Assembly (NCBI RefSeq): GCF_036408855.1
Contig: NZ_JAZGJQ010000005.1
Location: 1-64,000, forward strand
Reading direction: 5' to 3'
Source of the DNA: Olsenella_K absiana
GTDB taxonomy: Bacteria; Actinomycetota; Coriobacteriia; Coriobacteriales; Atopobiaceae
DNA: 64,000 nucleotides
Both the position numbers and the translations under genes were made by a program. This document shows, one piece after another, positions 7,952-15,672 of the stretch (the stretch's first letter is position 1; each line of letters opens with the position of its first letter). The notes beneath the pieces were generated by a model. The model was given only the letters and a program-made list of their open reading frames with translations. It was not told the DNA's origin and did no database searches.

Positions 7952-8686
7952 CTACTCGGCGGGGCAGAGCGAGAGGGCGGCGGCGTCCGCGATGAGGATG
8001 CAGTTGGCGTGCAGCTGGAGGATCGAGGCGGGGCAGTGCGGGGTGACCGGTCCCAAGATGGCGTCGCGCACGGCCTCGGCCTTCTCCTCGCCGGAGGCGA
8101 TGAGAAGGATCGTGTGGGCGTACATGATGGTCTGGACGCCCATGGAGAAGGCCTGGCGGGGCACGTCGTCGACGCTGTCGAACAGGCGACTGTTGGCCTC
8201 GATGGTGCTCTCGGTGAGGTCCACGAGGTGGGTGCCCTTGGAGAAGGCGTCGTCCGGCTCGTTGAAGCCGATGTGCCCGTTGCGCCCGATGCCGAGGAGC
8301 TGCAGGTCGGGGTAGCCGGCGTCGCGCACCATCGCGTCGTAGCTTGCGCAGTAGGCCTCGGGGTCGGCCGCGAGGCCGTCGGGCACGTGGGTGTTGGCCA
8401 GGTCGATGTTCACGTGGTCGAAGAGGTTGGTGCGCATGAAGTAGTGGTAGCTGTTGGGGTCCTCAGGCGCCAGGCCGCGGTACTCGTCCAGGTTGTAGGT
8501 GCTGACCTGCGAGAAATCGATGTCGCCCTTCTTGTACCAGTCGATCAGCTGCCGATAGGTGCCGATGGGCGTGCTGCCGGTCGCCAGGCCGAGGACCGTG
8601 TCGGGCTTGAGGATGGTCTGCGCGGAGATGACGTTGGCGGCCTTGCGGCTCATGTCGTTGTAGTCGGTGGTGCGGACGACTCTCAT
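7952..8686 (-). CDS. nagB: Glucosamine-6-phosphate deaminase
   Basis: 244-residue enzyme converting glucosamine-6-phosphate to fructose-6-phosphate and ammonia, used in amino-sugar breakdown. The N-terminal LGLATGSTPIGTY is the phosphate-binding loop. NLDEYRGL holds the base residue, and the GIGRNGHIGFNEP block carries the catalytic His/Glu set. ATG 8686 has an AGAGGGGG site. An in-frame ATG at 8731 would add a basic segment absent from the family. No nagA or transporter lies beside it. A clear dyad in its upstream region suggests sugar-dependent control. Confidence 0.95.
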   Translation of the reverse strand: MRVVRTTDYNDMSRKAANVISAQTILKPDTVLGLATGSTPIGTYRQLIDWYKKGDIDFSQVSTYNLDEYRGLAPEDPNSYHYFMRTNLFDHVNIDLANTHVPDGLAADPEAYCASYDAMVRDAGYPDLQLLGIGRNGHIGFNEPDDAFSKGTHLVDLTESTIEANSRLFDSVDDVPRQAFSMGVQTIMYAHTILLIASGEEKAEAVRDAILGPVTPHCPASILQLHANCILIADAAALSLCPAE

Positions 8687-8768
8687 GGTTCCCCCTCTTG
8701 TAAGAAACCTTCCTGCCAAGGCCCCTCGCAAGGAGCGGCCTCCTACCTTCCGACCACAGGGTACCGCG

Positions 8769-8784
8769 ATTTGTTATGACAAAT
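8769..8784. promoter_or_regulatory. Palindromic operator candidate upstream of nagB
   Basis: The sequence ATTTGTTATGACAAAT is a perfect 6-4-6 inverted repeat about 85 bases upstream of the nagB ATG. It is AT-rich in a GC-rich setting and lies where a promoter would be expected. A regulator of the NagR/ROK or DeoR kind is a reasonable guess, but none is encoded nearby. Confidence 0.5.
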
Positions 8785-8805
8785 GTCGAAAACGGGTAAG
8801 CGCGC

Positions 8806-8845
8806 GAAAAAGCCCGCGAGCGACACCTGCGTGCCGCCCGCGGGC
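8806..8845 (-). terminator. Intrinsic terminator of the rph-rdgB unit
   Basis: On the minus strand GCCCGCG pairs with CGCGGGC and is followed by TTTTTCGCG. It lies about 75 bases after the rdgB stop and before the nagB operator. Confidence 0.75.
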
Positions 8846-8920
8846 GCGGGTCCTGCTGAGGGCGCGGCCGAGAGGGGCCGCGAGTCCTGGCCAGCGCCGG
8901 CCGAGAAGGGCCGCGGGCCC

Positions 8921-9550
8921 CTACCGCAGCTTCGAGGCGAGGTCCTCGAGGGCGCGGAAGCGGTGCGAGAGGCGGTTCTTCTCGTCTGGCGAGAGCTCGG
9001 CCATGGTCCTGCCGGGGACGTCGTCGAGGAGGAAGAGCGGGTCATAGCCGAAGCCGTTGGCGCCGCGCCGCTCGTGCCCGATCCTGCCCGGGCAGTCTCC
9101 GTCGCCCGTCAGCACGCGGCCGTCGGAGCGGACGAGGACCACGGTGGAGTGGAAATGGGCGCCGCGCTCCGGGTCGGGCACTCCCGCCATCTCGCGCAGG
9201 AGCTTCTCGTTGTTGGCATCGTCGTCGCCGTGCTCGCCTGCCCAGCGCGCCGAGAAGATGCCCGGGGCCCCGCCGAGCGCGTCCACCACGAGCCCGGAGT
9301 CGTCGGCGACGGCGATCTTGAGGCCGGTCTCCTGGAGCGCTGCGCGGGCCTTGATCAGGGCGTTGGCGAGGAAGGTGTCGCCGTCCTCCACCGGGTCGGG
9401 GAAATCCCCGAGCTCACCGAGGGCGCAGAAGCGGTAGCCCTCCATGAGCGGGCCGAGGATGGCCTCGATCTCCGAGACCTTGTGCGCGTTGCCCGTGGCC
9501 ACGACCACGGTCCTCTCGGCGTCGAGCGCCGTCGCGTCCACAGCTGGCAT
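8921..9550 (-). CDS. rdgB: XTP/dITP pyrophosphatase (RdgB/HAM1)
   Basis: 209-residue nucleotide pool-cleaning enzyme that hydrolyses noncanonical purine triphosphates such as dITP and XTP. Signatures in order are TGNAHKVSEI near the N-terminus, AVADDSGLVVDAL with the catalytic Asp, GFGYDPLF, and the C-terminal LSHRFRAL. It follows rph by 27 bases on the same strand. rph-rdgB adjacency is common in Gram-positive bacteria and supports both calls. Confidence 0.95.
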   Translation of the reverse strand: MPAVDATALDAERTVVVATGNAHKVSEIEAILGPLMEGYRFCALGELGDFPDPVEDGDTFLANALIKARAALQETGLKIAVADDSGLVVDALGGAPGIFSARWAGEHGDDDANNEKLLREMAGVPDPERGAHFHSTVVLVRSDGRVLTGDGDCPGRIGHERRGANGFGYDPLFLLDDVPGRTMAELSPDEKNRLSHRFRALEDLASKLR

Positions 9551-9577
9551 GATGCTCCCCTCCGTCCAGGCGCTGGC

Positions 9578-10327
9578 CTAGGACCTGAAGTTGGTGACCT
9601 CGTCCTGCAGGGCGACGAGCCTCTCGATCGCGGGCAGGCCCATGTCGAGAAGGGCGTCGAGCTGTTCGCGCGTGAAGAGGCTCCTCTCGCCCGTCCCCTG
9701 GATCTCCACGATGCCTCCGTCGCCCGTGCCCACGAGGTTGAGGTCCACCTGGGCGTGGCTGTCCTCGCGGTAGTCGAGGTCCAGGAGCAGCCTGCCGTCC
9801 ACCTCCCCCATGGAGATGGCGGCGACCTGCCCCGTGAGCGGGAGGCGCTGGATGTTGCCGCGCTCCTCCCACGAGCGCAGGGCGTCGTGCAGGGCGACCC
9901 ACGCACCGGTGACGGAGGCGGTGCGCGTGCCGCCGTCGGCCTGGATCACGTCGCAGTCGACCGTCACGGTCGCCTCGCCCAGGGCGGCGAGGTCGCAGAC
10001 CGTGCGCAGGCTCCTGCCGACCAGGCGCTCGATCTCCATCGAGCGCCCCTTGCGCCCGCGGTACTCGCGCGGGGTGCGGCGGCTGGTGCTGGCCGGGAGC
10101 ATGGCGTACTCCGCCGTGACCCAGCCGGCGCGCGAGCCCTTGCGCCAGCGCGGCACGCCCTCCTCCACGGTGGCGGCGCACAGCACCCGCGTGTCCCCGA
10201 ACTCCACGAGGCACGAGCCGTCCGCGTTCTTCATCACGTTGCGCGTGAGCTTGGCGGGGCGCATCTCGTCCGCCGCCCGCCCGAAGCTGCGCTCGAGCGC
10301 CCTCTCGGCGCCGGAGTCACCTGGCAT
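9578..10327 (-). CDS. rph: Ribonuclease PH
   Basis: 249-residue phosphorolytic 3'-5' exoribonuclease that trims tRNA 3' ends. Family blocks visible are DEMRPAKLTRNVMKNADGSCLVEFGDTRVLCAATVEEGVP, RTPREYRGRKGRSMEIERLVGRSLR (the tRNA-binding basic region), TVDCDVIQADGGTRTASVTG, and AAISMGEVDGRLLLDLDYREDSHAQVDLN. ATG 10327 has TGGAGG just upstream. A later in-frame ATG (RPAKLTRN context) is an alternative and closer to the usual N-terminus. First gene of the rph-rdgB unit. Confidence 0.95.
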   Translation of the reverse strand: MPGDSGAERALERSFGRAADEMRPAKLTRNVMKNADGSCLVEFGDTRVLCAATVEEGVPRWRKGSRAGWVTAEYAMLPASTSRRTPREYRGRKGRSMEIERLVGRSLRTVCDLAALGEATVTVDCDVIQADGGTRTASVTGAWVALHDALRSWEERGNIQRLPLTGQVAAISMGEVDGRLLLDLDYREDSHAQVDLNLVGTGDGGIVEIQGTGERSLFTREQLDALLDMGLPAIERLVALQDEVTNFRS

Positions 10328-10366
10328 GTTCCTCCACCTGCCCGCCGGCAAGCGCCGGCCCTACAG

Positions 10367-10399
10367 AACGGGCCCCTCCCGCGAGCGGAGGGGCCCGTC
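10367..10399 (-). terminator. Hairpin terminator behind tRNA-Val
   Basis: CGGGCCCCTCC pairs with GGAGGGGCCCG. On the minus strand the stem is followed by TTCTGTAG, a weak T tract. It separates tRNA-Val from rph. Confidence 0.6.
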
Positions 10400-10408
10400 C
10401 GGCTTCTC

Positions 10409-10484
10409 TGGTGGGCGATGAGGGGTTCGAACCCCCGACCTTGTGCGTGTAAGGCACCTGCGCTAGCCACTGCGCCAATCGCCC
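10409..10484 (-). tRNA. tRNA-Val (TAC anticodon)
   Basis: 76 nt with encoded CCA. The acceptor stem GGGCGAT pairs with ATCGCCC. The anticodon loop CTTACAC gives TAC. The anticodon stem has one imperfect outer pair. The T arm carries GGTTCGAACCC. A TGT-TACACT extended -10 box lies at 10498-10503 on the minus strand, about 14 bases before the 5' end. Confidence 0.95.
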
Positions 10485-10541
10485 TTGTCGCGGAGAAAGT
10501 GTAACACAGCCCAGGCGCCCCCCGGCCCCATCACGAGGGGC

Positions 10542-10555
10542 TATACTCAAGCGCA
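10542..10555 (+). promoter_or_regulatory. -10 box placing transcription at the MurE-like start codon
   Basis: TATACT at 10542-10547 is followed by seven bases and then ATG 10555. Transcription would begin at or one base before the ATG. No ribosome binding site stands between them. This suggests a leaderless mRNA. Confidence 0.5.
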
Positions 10556-12084
10556 TGGATACGACAACGCTTACATCGCTCGCAGCGGCACTCGAGTCCG
10601 AGGGCCTGCTCGTCCGCGCGCACGCGCTCCCCGCAGACCCGCTGCCCGTCTGCGGTGCGGACTCCGACTCGCGCTTCGTGCGCCCGGGCCACCTCTTCGT
10701 CTGCAAGGGCGCGGCCTTCCGGCCCGCCTACCTCGCCTCCGCGCTCGAGTCCGGCGCCGTCGCCTACCTCACGGGCGAGGAGCGCGCAGACGAGCTCGCG
10801 CGGCTCGCGCCCGGGATGCCCGCGCTCGTCGCGAGCGACGTCCGGCGCGCCATGGCCCTCGTCGCCCTCGAGGCCTGGGGGCACCCGGACCGCGACCTCA
10901 CCTGCGTGGGCATCACGGGCACCAAGGGCAAGTCCACCACGAGCTACATGCTCCGCTCCATCCTGGACGCCGGCTCCCCGGAGCCCCGCTGCGCGATCGT
11001 CGGCTCGATCGAGACCTTCGACGGCGTCGAGCGCGCCGAGAGCATCAACACCACGCCCGAGGCCTGCGACCTGTGGCGCCACGTCGCCAACGCGCGCGAC
11101 TCCCACCTCCCCGACCTCGTGATGGAGGTCTCGAGCCAGGCGCTCAAGTACGACCGCGTCGTGGGCCTCCACCTCGACGTGGCCGCCTTCCTGAACATCG
11201 GGCGCGACCACATCTCCCCCCTCGAGCACCCCACCTGGGAGGACTACTTCTCCTCCAAGCTGCGAATCTTCCGGCAGGCGCGCACGGCCGTGGTGAACCT
11301 CGCGACCGACCACCTCGACCGGGTCCTCGAGGCGGCAGCCTCCTGCGAGCGGACGCTCCTCTTCTCCGCCACGGGCCCCGAGGTCGCCGGCAGGCGCGCC
11401 GACGTCTGGTGCGACGAGGTGGAGTCCGGCCTCGGCAGGAGCTCCTTCGTCGCCCATACGCCCAGCTGGGAGGCCCGCGTGGAGCTGCCCATGCCCGGGC
11501 TCTTCAACGTGGAGAACGCCCTGGCGGCCATCTGCGCGGCGGAGCTTCTCGGCGCCGGGCGCGACCAGGTGCTCGCCGGCCTCGCGCGCGTGAGCGTGCC
11601 CGGCCGCATGGAGCTCGTCTGGAGCGACGACCGCCGCGTCGTGGGCATCGTGGACTTCGCCCACAACGCTATGGCCTTCTCGAAGTTCGGCCCCAGCGTC
11701 CGCGAGGAGTTCCCGGGGTACCGCGTGATATCGGTCTTCGGCGCCACGGGCGACAAGGCCGTGGAGCGCCGGCGCGAGCTCCCCGTCGAGGCCGCCCGCT
11801 GGTCGGACCTCCTTGTCTTCACCAAGGACGACCCCGGCCACGAGCGCGTGGAGGACATCTGCCGCGAGATGGCCGAGGCCACTCCGGCGGGCACTCCCCA
11901 CGAGACCGTCTGCGACCGCGCCGAGGCCATCCAGCACGCCGTGGACCTCGCCTTCGCGGGCACGGGGCCGTGCGTGGTCTGCGTGCTCGCACGGGGCACG
12001 GAGGGCTACCAGCACGAGATGGGCGGCCTCACGCCGGCACCGCTCGACATGGACCTCCTTAGGGCCGCGATGGCGCGACACTGA
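10555..12084 (+). CDS. MurE-like UDP-MurNAc-tripeptide synthetase
   Basis: 509-residue Mur ligase, expected to add the third stem-peptide residue to UDP-MurNAc-dipeptide. The N-terminal CGADSDSRFVRPGHLFVCKG is the nucleotide-substrate domain. The ATP loop is GITGTKGKSTTSYML. Further motifs are NTTPEACDLWRH, VMEVSSQALKYDRV, FLNIGRDHISPLEH, GLFNVENALAA and VPGRMELV. The DNPR motif of diaminopimelate-adding MurE is replaced by DDPG (KDDPGHERVEDI). The usual GGDRDxGKR loop reads GATGDKAVERR. This points to a lysine- or ornithine-type or otherwise divergent enzyme, so I leave the symbol blank. It heads a unit with two unknown proteins. Confidence 0.8.
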   Translation: MDTTTLTSLAAALESEGLLVRAHALPADPLPVCGADSDSRFVRPGHLFVCKGAAFRPAYLASALESGAVAYLTGEERADELARLAPGMPALVASDVRRAMALVALEAWGHPDRDLTCVGITGTKGKSTTSYMLRSILDAGSPEPRCAIVGSIETFDGVERAESINTTPEACDLWRHVANARDSHLPDLVMEVSSQALKYDRVVGLHLDVAAFLNIGRDHISPLEHPTWEDYFSSKLRIFRQARTAVVNLATDHLDRVLEAAASCERTLLFSATGPEVAGRRADVWCDEVESGLGRSSFVAHTPSWEARVELPMPGLFNVENALAAICAAELLGAGRDQVLAGLARVSVPGRMELVWSDDRRVVGIVDFAHNAMAFSKFGPSVREEFPGYRVISVFGATGDKAVERRRELPVEAARWSDLLVFTKDDPGHERVEDICREMAEATPAGTPHETVCDRAEAIQHAVDLAFAGTGPCVVCVLARGTEGYQHEMGGLTPAPLDMDLLRAAMARH

Positions 12085-12102
12085 CGCACGAAAGGAGAAT
12101 CG

Positions 12103-13200
12103 ATGGCGTTTGACCCCCAGCGGGAGGACTACCAGCGCCTGGGGCTCCGCTTCGCCCGCACGCTCGACGGGGGCGACGCGACCGCCGCGGCGCACGCCTT
12201 CTCCTCCTTCGGGCTCAGGTTCCAGCAGGACCGCGACTCGCTGCCGCAGACGGACGAGGACAGGGCCTTCCACCTCGTGACCCTCGCCGCGGCCGACATC
12301 GACTACCGCCTCCCCTTCGCGGACGAGCGGGAGGCCGAGAAGCTCGTCGCGCACGGCCACCAGCTGCTGAAGGAGGCGCTCGCCCTCGACGCCGACTGCT
12401 TCGACGCCGCGCGCATGCAGGCGGCCTCCGAGAAGCCCTCGTTCGACGGCTACCTCGCCTACCTCGTCGAGGGCGAGCCGGAGGTCCGCGCGCGCTGCCT
12501 CGCCGAGCGCGACCGCGCGCTCGAGGGACCCGACTCCCCCGAGCGGGCCCGCCTCGCCGCCGACCTTGCGTGCGCCCCCTACCTGCGCTGGCTCGCCGCC
12601 GAGGCCGAGGAGGCGCTCATCTGCGGTAGGAACCGCGAGGCGTTGCGCGTCTGCCGTGAGGCCCTCGAGCTCGACCCGCACGACCAGGCCGACGTCCGCT
12701 TCACCGAGGCGCTCGCTCTCGCGAAGCTCGAAGACGAGGCCGGCCTCGACGCCGCCTGCGCCCGCCGTCAGCCCCACGGCCGCCGCACCCCCGCCGACGA
12801 CGCCTGGACGCGCCTCGCGCGCCTCGCGCTCGCCTACAAGGCCCACGAGATGGACCGGGCCCGGGACGAGCTCCGCGGCCTCGTCGAGACCTACCCCAAC
12901 GCCGCCGAGTCCCTAATCCGCCAGGCGGAGCTGCCCGACGGCGTCTTCGCCCGCCTTTGCGTCCTGCCCTACAGCGAGGACGAGCTGATCCTGGCCCTCT
13001 CCGAGGGCACGGTGCTCCTCCAGGAGGGCCGCGACCCCCGGGGCGCAGGCGCGCTCTCCGCCTGGGTCGCCCGAGAGACGAGCAGGCTCGCCCCGCGGGC
13101 CTCGAGCGCCGTGATGCGCGAGCGCATGGCCGAGAGCGCCGCCGGCGCCGACGGCTGGCAGGGCCCCGACGCCAACCTTCCGCGAGGCGGTCGCCCATGA
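12103..13200 (+). CDS. Helical repeat protein of unknown function (first of a tandem pair)
   Basis: 365 residues, function not recognised. The protein is acidic, Ala/Leu/Glu-rich and mostly alpha-helical, with TPR-like stretches: REALRVCREALELDPHDQADVRFTEALALAKLEDEAGLD and a following LARLALAYKAHEMDRARDELRGLVETYPNA. It has no signal peptide, membrane segment or catalytic motif. It is clearly related to the next gene over the central 150 residues (LEDE-GLD, YK, AR-LR landmarks align). The ATG has an AAAGGAG site, 18 bases after the MurE-like stop, so the three genes look like one operon. TPR-like folds usually mediate protein contacts. Confidence 0.75.
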   Translation: MAFDPQREDYQRLGLRFARTLDGGDATAAAHAFSSFGLRFQQDRDSLPQTDEDRAFHLVTLAAADIDYRLPFADEREAEKLVAHGHQLLKEALALDADCFDAARMQAASEKPSFDGYLAYLVEGEPEVRARCLAERDRALEGPDSPERARLAADLACAPYLRWLAAEAEEALICGRNREALRVCREALELDPHDQADVRFTEALALAKLEDEAGLDAACARRQPHGRRTPADDAWTRLARLALAYKAHEMDRARDELRGLVETYPNAAESLIRQAELPDGVFARLCVLPYSEDELILALSEGTVLLQEGRDPRGAGALSAWVARETSRLAPRASSAVMRERMAESAAGADGWQGPDANLPRGGRP

Positions 13201-14195
13201 TGGACGTGCGCGCAGAGAGGTGCCTGAGGCTCGCCCTCAAGCGCCGCGAGAAGCTCGCCGATCTCTCCGACGAGGCCTTCCACGAGCTGGAGCTCGCCGT
13301 CAGGGAGAACCCCGACGCCTTCGTGGACGATGACGAGGAGCGCGCCTTCGCCCTGCTCGAGCAGGCGCTCTCGCGCTACGCGGACGCGCGGGCCGACGAC
13401 GACCTCCTCGACGACGACGAGTACGCCGAGGCGCGGGCGAAGGCCCTCGGACGGCTGCGCGAGGCCTGCGAGCGGGCGTGCGCCGTCTCCCCGGCGTGCG
13501 TCGACGCGCGCGTCTGCGGCCTGCTCGCCCAGGACCTGGACGGCGACGCCCTGCTCGACGCCCTCCTCGCGCTCGAGGGGGAGCTCGACGACGAGCGGGG
13601 ACCGATCGCCACGCCGGCTACGGGCGACGCCTGGACCGACGTCTTCAACCGGCCGCGCCTGCGCCTCAGGGCCCACGTCGCGCGCACCTGCGTCGACGGC
13701 GCGCGCTACCGCATGGCCGCCGACGAGTGCCGGGGGCTGCTGACGGCCTCCCCGCTCGACGCCGTCGGCGCGCGCTACACCTACGCGCTCTGCATGGCGC
13801 GCCTGGAGGACGAGGAGGGCCTCGACTGGCTCGACGCGCGCTTCTCCCGCCACGGCAACGCCTGGCTGCACCTCGCCCGCACGATCCTGCTCTACAAGGT
13901 CGGGCGCGCGCCCGCCGCCCGCCGCGCGCTCAGGGGCTACGACCGGCTCTGCCCGGGCGGGGCCTACGCGCTCCTGCAGCCCACCCTCATGGACGTCTAT
14001 GTCCCCGACCGGCCGGCCTTCGTGCCGGGCTCGTTCGACGAGGCCGTGCTCGCGGTGCACGAGGCCGACCCGGTCATCGCCGACGTCCCGGACTTCGCCG
14101 CCTGGGCGGCGGCGCAGCCGGGCTTCCTCGCCTCGGCGAAGGACTACGCCAGGCGCAACGGGCTGGACTGGCTCGACCCCGAGGGCGCTCGCTAG
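13197..14195 (+). CDS. Helical repeat protein of unknown function (second of a tandem pair)
   Basis: 332 residues, function not recognised. ATG 13197 overlaps the preceding stop (ATGA); a second ATG follows directly. An acidic N-terminal third contains the runs DDDEERA and DDDLLDDDEYAEA. The rest repeats the plan of the first protein: RYRMAADECRGLLTASPLDAVGARYTYALCMARLEDEEGLDWLDARFSRHGNAWLHLARTILLYK and then an AR-LR helix. The two therefore look like diverged tandem duplicates kept under translational coupling. No known domain beyond a TPR-like fold is visible. The gene ends 77 bases before tRNA-Glu. Confidence 0.75.
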   Translation: MMDVRAERCLRLALKRREKLADLSDEAFHELELAVRENPDAFVDDDEERAFALLEQALSRYADARADDDLLDDDEYAEARAKALGRLREACERACAVSPACVDARVCGLLAQDLDGDALLDALLALEGELDDERGPIATPATGDAWTDVFNRPRLRLRAHVARTCVDGARYRMAADECRGLLTASPLDAVGARYTYALCMARLEDEEGLDWLDARFSRHGNAWLHLARTILLYKVGRAPAARRALRGYDRLCPGGAYALLQPTLMDVYVPDRPAFVPGSFDEAVLAVHEADPVIADVPDFAAWAAAQPGFLASAKDYARRNGLDWLDPEGAR

Positions 14196-14247
14196 CCGGC
14201 GGCGCCGGCCGCCCCGCCGCGCCCGCCCTACGCACGCCCGGTGCGTC

Positions 14248-14256
14248 TGGTATACT
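14248..14256 (+). promoter_or_regulatory. Extended -10 promoter of tRNA-Glu
   Basis: TGG-TATACT (TGn extended -10, hexamer 14251-14256) lies 16 bases before the tRNA 5' end. No good -35 box is seen, which fits an extended -10 promoter. Confidence 0.6.
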
Positions 14257-14272
14257 CGGAACCTGCGATGCC

Positions 14273-14347
14273 GTCCCCATCGTCTAACGGTTAGGACATC
14301 GCCCTTTCAAGGCGACGACACGAGTTCGAATCTCGTTGGGGGCACCA
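14273..14347 (+). tRNA. tRNA-Glu (TTC anticodon)
   Basis: 75 nt with encoded CCA. The acceptor stem GTCCCCA pairs with TGGGGGC. The anticodon stem TCGCC/GGCGA encloses CTTTCAA, giving TTC. The T arm shows GAGTTCGAATCTC. The second acceptor pair is T-G, a mild wobble. Confidence 0.95.
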
Positions 14348-14358
14348 TCCAGACGCCA

Positions 14359-14393
14359 CGAGGGCCCCCGGCACGCCGGGGGCCCTCTTTTCT
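14359..14393 (+). terminator. Intrinsic terminator of tRNA-Glu
   Basis: AGGGCCCCCGGC pairs with GCCGGGGGCCCT (14361-14386), followed by CTTTTCTC on the plus strand. Confidence 0.85.
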
Positions 14394-14428
14394 CTGGCTC
14401 GCGGCTCTGGCCGCGCCCACGCGTGCGC

Positions 14429-14513
14429 TGGTAGGGGCGGTGGGGTTCGAACCCACACGCCTTGCGGCGGCGGATTTTAAGTCCGCTGCGTCTGCCGATT
14501 CCGCCACGCCCCC
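14429..14513 (-). tRNA. tRNA-Leu (TAA anticodon)
   Basis: 85 nt with encoded CCA and the long variable arm expected for leucine. The acceptor stem GGGGGCG pairs with CGCCCCT. The anticodon stem GCGGA/TCCGC encloses CTTAAAA, giving TAA. The T arm carries GGGTTCGAACCC. A TACCAT -10-like box at 14529-14534 on the minus strand could be its promoter. Confidence 0.95.
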
Positions 14514-14616
14514 TTGGTTGCGCTATCTATGGTAGCCCATCGCGGCCTCCCGTGCCCCGCCAATTCCGGCGCGCGCCGAACAACCGAGAAGGACCGCGCG
14601 GCCCGGCTTCGCCCGA

Positions 14617-15627
14617 TCAGAGCAGGGTGAGCTCCGGGCGCCAGCCCAAGGGCGAGGGGGCGCCGTCGAGGGTCGAGGCGGCCACGATCGAGAGCCCGAA
14701 GAGCAGGTCGCTCTCGCTCACGGTCAGCTCGTCGAAGCCCGCGGCGCGCATGAGCTCGGCGACGGCGACGGTGCCGCCGAGGATGACGGGGGCGCGCTTG
14801 GCCTGGATCCCGGGGAGGGCCGCCCTCCCCTCGACGGTGAGGCCGCAAAGCCTGCGCTCGAGGGCGTCCACGTCCGCGCGGGAGAGGGTCTGGAGGTGCA
14901 CCTGGCGCGGGTCGTAGGGCTCGAGGCCCTTCTCGACGGCGACGAGGGTCGTGGCCGTCCCGCCGGTGACGACGAGGCGCTCTGGCCTCGCGGCAGGCGC
15001 GCCCGAGGCCGCGGCCGCGGCGCTCGCGGCCCGGATGGCACCCGAGAGGCGCTCGGCCGCGAGCTCGTGGGCGCGGGCCAGGTCGCCCTCCGAGGGCGGG
15101 TCCGCGTGCGCGAGGAACTTCTCGGTCAGCCTGCGGCAGCCGACGTCCACGGAGCGGACCCACTCGATCGCGAGGCCGCCCTCGCCGTCGGCAAGGCTCC
15201 CCACGGCGACCTCCGTCGAGCCGCCGCCGTTGTCGGCCACCATGATCCGGCGCCCGCCGAAGTCCTGGGCAACGCCGAGGAAGGTCAGCGACCCCTCGAC
15301 CTCGCCGGGGATCACCTGGGCGGCGAGGCCGCGGCGATCGAGCTCGGCGAGGAGGTCGGCGGCGTTCTCCGCGTCGCGCGCGGCGCTCGTGAGCGTGCAG
15401 CACACGGCTGGCGCCCTGGCCTCGCGCGCGGAGGCGAGGTAGAGGTCCACGCAGCCGAGCAGTCGACGCTGGGCGTCCTCCCTCAGGCGGCCCGTGCGGT
15501 CCACGTCCTGCCCGAGGTTGACGATGTTCGAGCTCTTGGCCAGCCTCGCGACGCGCCCGGACGCGACGTCTGCGACCGCGAGCCGCGCGGTGACGGTGCC
15601 GATGTCGATGACCGCTACCCTCGTCAT
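14617..15627 (-). CDS. Ppx/GppA family phosphatase
   Basis: 336-residue protein of the exopolyphosphatase/guanosine pentaphosphate phosphatase family (ASKHA fold). The N-terminal VAVIDIGTVTARLAVADV and the central MVADNGGGSTEVAVG are the two phosphate loops. VVTGGTATTL is the third. The usual SNS after the first Gly-Thr is TAR here. Single-domain length matches short actinobacterial Ppx proteins. Substrate may be polyphosphate or pppGpp; the sequence does not decide. It lies 45 bases after the DivIC-like gene, a pairing (divIC-ppx) seen widely in Actinobacteria. Confidence 0.88.
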   Translation of the reverse strand: MTRVAVIDIGTVTARLAVADVASGRVARLAKSSNIVNLGQDVDRTGRLREDAQRRLLGCVDLYLASAREARAPAVCCTLTSAARDAENAADLLAELDRRGLAAQVIPGEVEGSLTFLGVAQDFGGRRIMVADNGGGSTEVAVGSLADGEGGLAIEWVRSVDVGCRRLTEKFLAHADPPSEGDLARAHELAAERLSGAIRAASAAAAASGAPAARPERLVVTGGTATTLVAVEKGLEPYDPRQVHLQTLSRADVDALERRLCGLTVEGRAALPGIQAKRAPVILGGTVAVAELMRAAGFDELTVSESDLLFGLSIVAASTLDGAPSPLGWRPELTLL

Positions 15628-15672
15628 GCGTCCCTCCCCACCGATGCGCCCCGCGACGGGGCCGACGGGCCC

